The translations under genes were made by a program, and so were the position numbers. Source: Bacillota bacterium (GTDB lineage: Bacteria; Bacillota; Clostridia; Christensenellales; CAG-138). From it: a DNA stretch of 5,754 nt. Shown here piece by piece: positions 1 through 4,862 of this stretch; position 1 is the first letter of the stretch; each line of letters begins with the position of its first letter. Below the pieces are notes generated by a model. That model saw only the letters and a list, made by a program, of their open reading frames with translations, was not told the DNA's origin and made no database searches. The stretch is from the NCBI GenBank assembly GCA_023458355.1, contig JAEWZS010000228.1, forward strand, positions 1-5,754. The letters run 5' to 3'.

Positions 1-1
1 G

Positions 2-1048
2 CCTTCTTCAAACACTGTAGGTACGATGTACGAGCATTGCGTACGGGCAATTGATAGCGCACTCAAATTTGGGGTACACGGACTGCCATTTATGGGGGGC
101 GGCGACTGGAACGACGGAATGGATCTCGTTGGCCGTGACGGCGGGGAAAGTGTATGGCTCGGGTTTTTCTTGATGCATATACTCGAAAGGTTTTCGCCCG
201 TGTGCGTAAAACAGGGTGAAAAAAAGCGAGCCGAGCGGTATGAAGCTTTGGCTAAAGAGCTTCGCGAAAACTTGGAAACGCACGGCTGGGACGGCGGCTG
301 GTATCGTCGCGCATATTTTGCAGACGGCACGCCGCTCGGGTCACGCGAAAACGAACAGTGCACCATAGACTGTGTATCCCAGTCGTGGGCTGCAATTTGT
401 AATATGCAAAACGCGCGTGCGGCAACGGATGCGGCGACGATGATGCTTTTAGACGAGGAAAACGGCGTATATAAGCTGTTAGCACCTCCCTTTAACCACC
501 CGGAGAAGCAGGTGGGCTACATAAGCGCCTACCTCCCCGGGGTAAGGGAGAACGGAGGACAGTATACGCATGCAGCCGCTTGGGCGGTTGTGGCAGCCTG
601 CAAACTCCATGATCCTGCGCTCGCCAACCGAATTTTCCGATTGATTAACCCCGTGGAGCACGGCAACAGCGAAATGCAGCGGCGGCGCTACAAAGCCGAG
701 CCGTATGTGGTGGCGGGGGATGTATACACCACGGGCAGGATTGCAGGCCGCGCGGGCTGGACATGGTACACGGGTGCTGCATCGTGGTTGTATGTGGCGG
801 GTGTTTCGCACATACTTGGCATCAAACGGCGCGGGAATATGCTTACAATATCCCCCTGTACTGTATGGGAGGAGTATTCGTTCACCTACCGTTTCAAGAG
901 TTCGGAGTATTTCGTTACGGTAAGGTTGAAGGAAACGGGAGAAACCGAGGTAAGGATCCCGCTCGTTGACGATGGAAAAAGGCATGAGGTGGAGGTAGAG
1001 GTAAAAAAAATGAGGAGGGATTGGGATTTACCAACTCTGATCACATAG
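2..1048 (+). CDS. GH94-type glucan phosphorylase domain, C-terminal part (cyclic beta-1,2-glucan synthase / oligoglucan phosphorylase type), 5' truncated
   Basis: The frame is open to the window edge (first full codon at position 2), so the ATG at 26 is an internal Met and about 348 C-terminal residues are visible. Seen: YEHC near the start, GGGDWNDGM (codons about 98-121), GESVWLGFFL, RENGGQYTHAAAW (545-583) and GRAGWTWYTGAASW, ending in a beta-rich tail with IPLVDDGKRHEV. These are hallmarks of GH94, whose general-acid Asp lies in the DWNDG motif and whose reaction is phosphorolysis of beta-glucosides. The YEHC...RAID lead-in and the RENGGQYTHAAAW form resemble the C-terminal domain of cyclic beta-1,2-glucan synthases (NdvB type) and 1,2-beta-oligoglucan phosphorylases more than short cellobiose phosphorylases. 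The missing N-terminus decides between them: a glycosyltransferase and membrane region would mean a synthase, its absence a soluble phosphorylase. The TAG stop lies inside a palindrome (1045-1082), so the last few residues may not be ancestral. Confidence 0.9.
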   Translation, partial: PSSNTVGTMYEHCVRAIDSALKFGVHGLPFMGGGDWNDGMDLVGRDGGESVWLGFFLMHILERFSPVCVKQGEKKRAERYEALAKELRENLETHGWDGGWYRRAYFADGTPLGSRENEQCTIDCVSQSWAAICNMQNARAATDAATMMLLDEENGVYKLLAPPFNHPEKQVGYISAYLPGVRENGGQYTHAAAWAVVAACKLHDPALANRIFRLINPVEHGNSEMQRRRYKAEPYVVAGDVYTTGRIAGRAGWTWYTGAASWLYVAGVSHILGIKRRGNMLTISPCTVWEEYSFTYRFKSSEYFVTVRLKETGETEVRIPLVDDGKRHEVEVEVKKMRRDWDLPTLIT

Positions 1049-1082
1049 TGTAGGGTGGGGGCAAGCCCTCGCCCTACACTAT
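1045..1082. repeat. Near-perfect 38-nt palindrome (REP/MITE-like element or hairpin) at the end of the GH94 gene
   Basis: The arms 1045-1062 and 1065-1082 pair along their whole length: 18 pairs, two of them G-T, around a central AA (effective loop CAAG). The outer arms read TAGTGTAGGG and its complement; the inner arms are G-rich and C-rich. The GH94 stop codon (1046-1048) is part of the left arm. No T-tract follows the right arm (TCTTGCATTG), so a classical intrinsic terminator is less likely than a dispersed palindromic repeat, although a transcript hairpin would still form and could protect the 3' end. GTAGGG...CCCTAC-type palindromes recur in many bacterial genomes; whether this one recurs here cannot be seen from a single copy. 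Confidence 0.7.
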
Positions 1083-1118
1083 CTTGCATTGTTTATCCGT
1101 TTGCGCTAAAGTATCCCC

Positions 1119-3035
1119 ATGGAACAAAACGATAAAAAACTCGAAATTTCACAGCCGTTGCCCATGACACGCGCGGAACTTGATGCGCGCGGGATCGGGA
1201 GGCTTGATTTTGTATTGATCTCGGGCGATGCCTATATCGACCATCCGAGTTTCGGCCCCGCCATCATCGGGAGGACGCTTGAAAGCCGCGGCTATACGGT
1301 TGGCATTATCGCCCAGCCGGATTGGCACAGCGCTGAGGCATTTCGGCGTTTAGGGAAACCCCGTCTCGCGTTTTTGATTACTTCGGGCAATATGGACTCG
1401 ATGGTGAACCACTATACATCATCCAAGAAAAAGCGCAGCGACGATGCCTATACCCCGGGGGGCAAGGCGGGCGCGCGTCCCGATCGCGCGGCTACAGTAT
1501 ATGCCCATCGTGCGCGAGAGGCGTATAAAGGTGTTCCCATAATTTTAGGCGGCATTGAAGCAAGCCTTCGCCGCTTCGCGCATTACGATTATTGGGATGA
1601 TAAGGTTCGCCGCAGCGTGCTTGTGGATGCCGTTGCGGATTTTTTGGTGTACGGCATGGGGGAGAGACCCATCGTGGAACTGGCCGATGCGCTTTCCTCA
1701 GGGCTTAAGCCGCGCGACATCACCTACGTAGCCGGTACCGCCATTAAGACACAAAGCTTAGAGAATATTTACGACTATAAGCTTATCGAGAGCTTTGATG
1801 AGGTCAACTCCGATAAAATAGCCTACGCTCATGCTTTTTTGACCCAGTACGAGGAGCAGGACCCTGTGCGTGGCAAGCGTCTCGTGCAGCCGCATGGTTC
1901 CTACTTTGTGGTGGTGAATCCGCCCGCCATGCCGCTTGAATCGCGTGAGCTCGATGATGTGTATGCGCTCCCTTACACAAGAAAACCGCACCCAAGCTAT
2001 AAAGAGCATATCCCTGCATTAAACGAGGTAGAGTTTTCGCTCGCTTCCTGCCGTGGCTGCTTTGGCGCGTGCTCGTTTTGCGCGCTCACATTCCATCAAG
2101 GGCGCATCGTGCGCTCGAGGTCTCATGCTTCGCTCGTGTCCGAAGCGAAGCTTCTAACAAAACAGCCTGATTTTAAGGGCTACATCCACGACGTAGGAGG
2201 CCCCACGGCCAATTTCCGCCGCCCAGCATGTGAGCGACAGCTCAAAGAGGGTGCGTGTAAAAACCGGCAATGCCTGGGCTATAATGCCTGCAAGCGTGTG
2301 GATGCGGATCATTCGGACTATGTGGCACTACTAAAGAGACTCCGCGACGTGGAGGGTGTAAAACGCGTGTTCGTGCGCTCAGGCGTCCGTTACGATTATG
2401 CCATGCTCGATAAAAACGATGCTTTTTTGCGCGAACTCGTCGCCTACCATGTGAGCGGGCAGCTCAAGGTAGCACCCGAGCATGTGGACGATAGGGTGCT
2501 TAAGCTCATGGGCAAGCCTTCCGCCGCACTCTACGAGCGGTTTTTACAAAAATACGAAGCCTTAAACCGTGCTGCAGGTAAAGAGCAGTTTATCGTACCC
2601 TACTTTATGAGTTCTCACCCGGGGAGCGATTTAAACAGTGCCGTAGAGCTGGCTTTATTTTTAAAACGCACCGGCCAGCGCCCCGAGCAGGTGCAGGATT
2701 TTTACCCTACCCCCGGAACGCTTTCGACATGTATGTATTATACAGGACTTGATCCGCGCACCATGGAGCAGGTATATGTACCTCGTAGCTATGAGGAAAA
2801 AGCCATGCAGCGCGCGCTTATGCAGTATTTCATGCCGCAGCACCGCGCAATGGCAAGAAAAGCGCTTATAAAAGCCGGTCGCGAGGACTTGATAGGCCTT
2901 CATAAAAACGCACTCGTACCGCCGGAGCGCGATCAGAGGAGAGCCCCAAGTAAAGAAAAAGCTCCCGAAGCGCAAAGGGGACGGAGGACAAACGACAAAA
3001 ACCGCGCGCGAAGGGAAAAAAGCAGAAAACGATAG
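1119..3035 (+). CDS. ygiQ: YgiQ family radical SAM protein
   Basis: A complete 638-residue protein. The N-terminal part carries the family signature LPMTRAELDARG..., ISGDAYIDHPSFGPAIIGR and GIIAQPDW, then GGIEASLRRFAHYDYWDDKVRRS. The radical SAM [4Fe-4S] motif is C314-x3-C318-x2-C321, preceded by C311. A second cysteine group (C371, C380, C385, C391) follows GGPTANFRRP. The C-terminal part has KVAPEH, SSHPGSDL and QDFYPTPGTLSTCMYYTG, as in YgiQ proteins, and ends in a Lys/Arg-rich, probably disordered tail of about 40 residues. The family is expected to bind a [4Fe-4S] cluster and cleave S-adenosylmethionine, but to my knowledge the reaction and substrate are unknown. The ATG at 1119 gives the expected N-terminus; no Shine-Dalgarno sequence is visible before it, and the next Met (1164) is no better. 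A strong terminator follows, so the gene is probably transcribed separately from the hydrogenase operon. Confidence 0.95.
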   Translation: MEQNDKKLEISQPLPMTRAELDARGIGRLDFVLISGDAYIDHPSFGPAIIGRTLESRGYTVGIIAQPDWHSAEAFRRLGKPRLAFLITSGNMDSMVNHYTSSKKKRSDDAYTPGGKAGARPDRAATVYAHRAREAYKGVPIILGGIEASLRRFAHYDYWDDKVRRSVLVDAVADFLVYGMGERPIVELADALSSGLKPRDITYVAGTAIKTQSLENIYDYKLIESFDEVNSDKIAYAHAFLTQYEEQDPVRGKRLVQPHGSYFVVVNPPAMPLESRELDDVYALPYTRKPHPSYKEHIPALNEVEFSLASCRGCFGACSFCALTFHQGRIVRSRSHASLVSEAKLLTKQPDFKGYIHDVGGPTANFRRPACERQLKEGACKNRQCLGYNACKRVDADHSDYVALLKRLRDVEGVKRVFVRSGVRYDYAMLDKNDAFLRELVAYHVSGQLKVAPEHVDDRVLKLMGKPSAALYERFLQKYEALNRAAGKEQFIVPYFMSSHPGSDLNSAVELALFLKRTGQRPEQVQDFYPTPGTLSTCMYYTGLDPRTMEQVYVPRSYEEKAMQRALMQYFMPQHRAMARKALIKAGREDLIGLHKNALVPPERDQRRAPSKEKAPEAQRGRRTNDKNRARREKSRKR

Positions 3036-3075
3036 ACAAATCTTTCGATGGATCAAACGGATGAAAAAGCACCAT

Positions 3076-3110
3076 AAAAGGCGGCTTCGGCCGCCTTTTG
3101 CTTGTTCTTT
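3076..3110 (+). terminator. Rho-independent terminator after ygiQ
   Basis: A perfect 10-bp stem (3076-3085 with 3090-3099) made of AAAAGGCGGC and its complement closes on a TTCG tetraloop (3086-3089), one of the most stable RNA loops. The 3' arm ends in TTTT and a T-rich tail runs to about 3110. It lies about 40 nt past the ygiQ stop. The A-run at the 5' side makes it potentially usable from the other strand, but I see no convergent gene to need that. Confidence 0.92.
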
Positions 3111-3127
3111 CAGTACGGCCTGTCAAT

Positions 3128-3145
3128 TTTTAGACACACCTAAAA
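3128..3145. promoter_or_regulatory. 18-bp dyad, possible operator upstream of the hydrogenase operon
   Basis: TTTTAG and CTAAAA form perfect inverted half-sites around ACACAC. The spacing fits a dimeric regulator site and it lies some 20-30 nt upstream of the candidate -10 elements near 3165-3177. It contains TAGACA (3131-3136), a 5-of-6 match to the -35 consensus, but no good -10 lies 16-18 nt downstream. I do not recognise the regulator, and the half-sites are only 6 bp, so chance is possible. Confidence 0.3.
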
Positions 3146-3161
3146 TGCAGGATTTCATTCA

Positions 3162-3177
3162 TGATACGATATATTAT
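3162..3177 (+). promoter_or_regulatory. Possible -10 region (extended -10 type) for the hydrogenase operon
   Basis: TGATACGAT (3162-3170) fits an extended -10 (TGN plus a 4-of-6 hexamer), and TATATT (3170-3175) and TATTAT (3172-3177) each match TATAAT at 5 of 6 positions. None has a good -35 at 16-18 nt. A start near 3177-3185 would include the whole structured leader. This is the best promoter candidate, but it is weak. Confidence 0.25.
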
Positions 3178-3234
3178 CTTTTATTATGGCGGTTCCTCTT
3201 TCTTTTTAGGGGGGAATATGTTAAACTCATAAAG

Positions 3235-3377
3235 GCCGATTGTGGGATTTTTGTCAAAGCAAGAGCCACATTCGGGTTTATAGCGATGGAGAACACAAAT
3301 GCGTCCCAAGTGGCGGAATGCGGTATCCATACCGCGCGTAAAACCGCCGCGATGATGCATTTATGTTTGGAATCGGC
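3235..3377 (+). ncRNA. Candidate structured 5' leader RNA (cis-regulatory) of the hydrogenase operon
   Basis: Complementary segments are strictly nested or adjacent. P1: 3235-3241 with 3371-3377 (GCCGATT/AATCGGC, 7 bp). P2: 3242-3245 with 3266-3269 (4 bp; 5 if P1 opens by one pair). P3: 3297-3305 with 3354-3362 (AAATGCGTC/GATGCATTT, 9 pairs including one G-U). P4: 3310-3316 with 3344-3350 (GTGGCGG/CCGCCGC, 7 pairs including one G-U). P5: 3320-3325 with 3330-3335 (GCGGTA/TACCGC, loop TCCA). P1 closes the whole fold 10 nt before the Shine-Dalgarno sequence of hndA, the place expected for a translational switch or protein-binding leader. No T-run follows any helix, so a transcription attenuator is unlikely. 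I do not recognise a known riboswitch class. A palindromic mobile element at 3297-3362 is the main alternative. Folding was done by eye. Confidence 0.4.
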
Positions 3378-3387
3378 AGCATATCGC

Positions 3388-3395
3388 AAGGAGGG
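3388..3395 (+). promoter_or_regulatory. Shine-Dalgarno sequence of hndA
   Basis: AAGGAGGG is the only strong ribosome-binding sequence before hndA. It lies 12 nt before the ATG at 3408, which is longer than usual, and inside the frame that would begin at the upstream ATG 3363. It therefore favours 3408 as the start. An upstream pyrimidine run (TCCTCTTT, 3194-3201) could pair with it, with two wobbles. Confidence 0.7.
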
Positions 3396-3407
3396 TTTCA
3401 ATTCAGA

Positions 3408-3899
3408 ATGGCCGGTGAAAAAAACGCCCGTAAGGAACAATACGAAAAGCTTGACGTGATTATTGAAAAATGGAAAGGCGAACAGGGCGGGCTTCTTCCC
3501 ATTATGCAACACGCGCAGGAGTATTTAGGCTGTCTCGATGTCGAAGTGCAGGAGTATATATCTAAAAAAACGGACGTATCCGTCAGCACAATCTATGGTA
3601 TTGCCACTTTTTATTCGCTGTTCACCCTTCAACCCAAAGGTAAATATAAGATCGGCCTTTGCATGGGTACCGCATGTTATGTGCGCGGCTCGCAGGCTGT
3701 GATCGACGAGCTTTCAAAAGAGCTCAAGGTAGATGTCGGGCAAACCACGCCCGATGGATTATTCACGCTCGACGCTACGCGCTGCATCGGCTGCTGTGGT
3801 TTGGCGCCCGCTATGATGATTAATGACGAGGTTTTCGGCAGGCTCGTGGCTTCCGATGTCCACGGCATCCTCGACCATTTCCGCGCCAAGGAAGCGTAA
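3408..3899 (+). CDS. hndA: NuoE-like [2Fe-2S] subunit of NAD-linked (bifurcating) hydrogenase, HndA/HydC type
   Basis: A 163-residue protein, the usual length for NuoE/HydC/HndA subunits. An N-terminal helical part (LLPIMQHAQEYLGCL, then VSTIYGIATFYSLF) is followed by a thioredoxin-fold [2Fe-2S] domain with ligands C85-x4-C90 (CMGTAC) and C126-x3-C130 (CIGCC). C129 is an extra cysteine between the second ligand pair. In this family the cluster takes part in electron transfer with the flavin-bearing NuoF-like subunit; the protein is cytoplasmic. An ATG at 3363 in the same frame would add 15 residues, but the Shine-Dalgarno sequence lies downstream of it and the added residues look unlike the family. 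It is first in the operon, 11 nt before the ATPase gene. The same subunit type also serves NAD-dependent formate dehydrogenases and related enzymes, so the hydrogenase role is inferred from the neighbours. Confidence 0.9.
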   Translation: MAGEKNARKEQYEKLDVIIEKWKGEQGGLLPIMQHAQEYLGCLDVEVQEYISKKTDVSVSTIYGIATFYSLFTLQPKGKYKIGLCMGTACYVRGSQAVIDELSKELKVDVGQTTPDGLFTLDATRCIGCCGLAPAMMINDEVFGRLVASDVHGILDHFRAKEA

Positions 3900-3910
3900 G
3901 AACGTAAGCC

Positions 3911-4474
3911 ATGATTATGAAAGAGATCGCGCTCCATCTGCTCGACATCGTGCAAAATTCGCTGTCGGCAGGCGCCGGTCTCATCACGGTTTCCGTATGG
4001 ATTGACGATAAAAACAACCTCTTATCCGTGAGCGTTGCCGACAACGGCAAAGGCATGGATGAGGAAACGCAAAAGCGCGTGATAAGCCCTTTTTACACTT
4101 CGCGGGGCACGCGAAAAGTAGGCTTGGGCATCCCCTTTTTCAAGGAAGGTGCGGAAGGCTGCGGTGGGAGTTTTTATCTGAGGTCAGAGCTGAATGTCGG
4201 TACTACGATCGGTGCCAGTTACCTTATCGATCACATCGACAGGCCACCGCTTGGCGACATGGTAGAAACCATGCTGACATTATGCGCCATAAACGAAACG
4301 GTGCACTTTGTTCTAAACTACGCGCGAAACGAAAAGAAATTTGTGTTTGATACGCGTGAAATACGCCTCGCGCTTTCGGAGGAAATCTCCTTCCAAACGC
4401 CTGAGGTAATGGAATGGCTCAAAGGTTATCTTGCCGAGGGAATTGAAGAAGTAAACGGAGGAATGGAAGTATGA
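3911..4474 (+). CDS. Stand-alone HATPase-fold (GHKL) ATP-binding protein within the hydrogenase operon
   Basis: 187 residues from ATG 3911, or 185 from ATG 3917. The latter gives MKEIALHLLDIVQNS, which looks like the family's usual N-terminus; neither start has a clear Shine-Dalgarno sequence, so translation is probably coupled to hndA. Bergerat-fold motifs are in order: N-box around N16 (DIVQNSLSAGA), G1 box D44-NGKGM49, FYTSR (61-65), G2 box G71-LGI, and G3-like GTT (97-99). About 85 further residues have no motif I know. There is no dimerisation/phospho-acceptor helix domain, sensor, receiver domain or membrane segment, so this is not a normal sensor kinase. Anti-sigma-like kinases and chaperone-like ATPases share the fold. 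Homologues occur in clostridial hydrogenase operons at this position; the role is unknown. Its TGA overlaps the hndB start (ATGA). Confidence 0.88.
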   Translation: MIMKEIALHLLDIVQNSLSAGAGLITVSVWIDDKNNLLSVSVADNGKGMDEETQKRVISPFYTSRGTRKVGLGIPFFKEGAEGCGGSFYLRSELNVGTTIGASYLIDHIDRPPLGDMVETMLTLCAINETVHFVLNYARNEKKFVFDTREIRLALSEEISFQTPEVMEWLKGYLAEGIEEVNGGMEV

Positions 4475-4848
4475 AATCGCTTCAGGAGCTGGAAGCAATC
4501 CGCAAAAAGACGCTTGAAACCATCAATTTGCGCAAGGAGCACAACGGTACCCGCGTTGTTGTCGGCATGGCAACCTGCGGCATCGCGGCCGGTGCACGGC
4601 CGGTGCTCGCAGCGTTTATGGATGAGGTGACAAAGCGCAATCTGTCGGACGTTGTTGTTGCACAAACGGGCTGTATCGGCGTTTGCCGCTTAGAGCCCAT
4701 CGTGGAAGTATATAAGCCCGGTGAGGAAAAGGTGACGTATGTAAAGGTCACGCCCGACATGGTGGGCAAAATCATGACCGAGCACATTGTCAACAACCGC
4801 GTCGTGGATGAATATACCATCGGCTTCTATGAAGCCGGTAACAGGTAA
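4471..4848 (+). CDS. hndB: HndB-like small thioredoxin-fold ferredoxin-type subunit
   Basis: 125 residues. The start overlaps the ATPase stop by 4 nt (ATGA) and has GGAGGA at 4457-4462 upstream at good spacing. An N-terminal helix (about 1-24) is followed by a thioredoxin-like [2Fe-2S] ferredoxin fold with MATCGIAAGARPV (C36) and TGCIGVCRLEPIVEVY (C68, C72). These are the only three cysteines, so a standard four-Cys [2Fe-2S] site cannot be built from this chain alone. As far as I recall, three is usual for this subfamily. In Desulfovibrio HndABCD the equivalent small subunit belongs to an NAD-linked bifurcating hydrogenase; in Acetobacterium a comparable small subunit (HydD) is encoded with HydABC. 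It probably binds the NuoF-like subunit, which carries a related N-terminal domain, as a structural or electron-transfer partner. That placement is inferred. Confidence 0.88.
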   Translation: MKSLQELEAIRKKTLETINLRKEHNGTRVVVGMATCGIAAGARPVLAAFMDEVTKRNLSDVVVAQTGCIGVCRLEPIVEVYKPGEEKVTYVKVTPDMVGKIMTEHIVNNRVVDEYTIGFYEAGNR

Positions 4849-4854
4849 GGGAGG
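4847..4854 (+). promoter_or_regulatory. Shine-Dalgarno sequence of hndC overlapping the hndB stop
   Basis: AAGGGAGG starts within the TAA stop of hndB and ends 8 nt before the hndC ATG at 4863. This fixes the hndC start, and the arrangement suggests that ribosomes finishing hndB re-initiate on hndC, keeping the two subunits in step. Confidence 0.75.
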
Positions 4855-4862
4855 CCCTCGTA

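Larger units (their letters stand above)
3111..3407. other. Non-coding upstream region of the hydrogenase operon
   Basis: About 300 nt without a convincing gene. The first half (to about 3235) is AT-rich, with promoter-like hexamers, an 18-bp dyad at 3128-3145 and a pyrimidine run at 3194-3207. The second half is richer in G+C and contains the nested complementary segments at 3235-3377, then the Shine-Dalgarno sequence of hndA. Open frames that cross this region overlap the terminator or the hndA start, lack ribosome sites and resemble nothing I know. Confidence 0.7.

Noticed and set aside
479..985. Minus-strand open frame of 168 codons opposite the GH94 gene.
   Set aside because: The + strand frame has conserved GH94 blocks across the same stretch; the antisense product has no recognisable motif.
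3251..3256. TTGTCA as a -35 element close to hndA.
   Set aside because: The only -10-like hexamer downstream (TATAGC at 3279) is 22 nt away, too far for a standard promoter.
3239..3257. TTGTGGGATTTTTGTCAA as a possible Rex (NADH-sensing) operator.
   Set aside because: The left half resembles TTGTG but the right half does not read CACAA, so the dyad symmetry is missing.
3318..3338. Resemblance of TACCGCGCG to the T-box antiterminator sequence.
   Set aside because: The GGGTGGNACCGCG core is absent, there is no specifier-loop arrangement or terminator, and the downstream genes are not amino-acid related; the segment is better explained as the P5 hairpin.
3363..3407. ATG 3363 as the hndA start.
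   Set aside because: No ribosome site lies upstream of it, the strong AAGGAGGG lies downstream inside this frame, and the 15 added residues do not look like the family's N-terminus.
3061..3459. Open frame of 132 codons on the + strand (also a 57-codon version from ATG 3286).
   Set aside because: It starts in front of the terminator hairpin, runs through it and overlaps the hndA start in another frame; neither start has a ribosome site and the protein resembles nothing.
3174..3512. Minus-strand open frame of 112 codons over the upstream region.
   Set aside because: It overlaps the first 105 nt of hndA and the structured leader, has no family-like motif, and the composition looks like a chance antisense frame.
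4586..4606. Direct repeat CGGCCGGTGC twice, one base apart, within hndB.
   Set aside because: It encodes the conserved AAGARPVLA stretch; the two copies are in different frames, which fits chance in a G+C-rich coding stretch.
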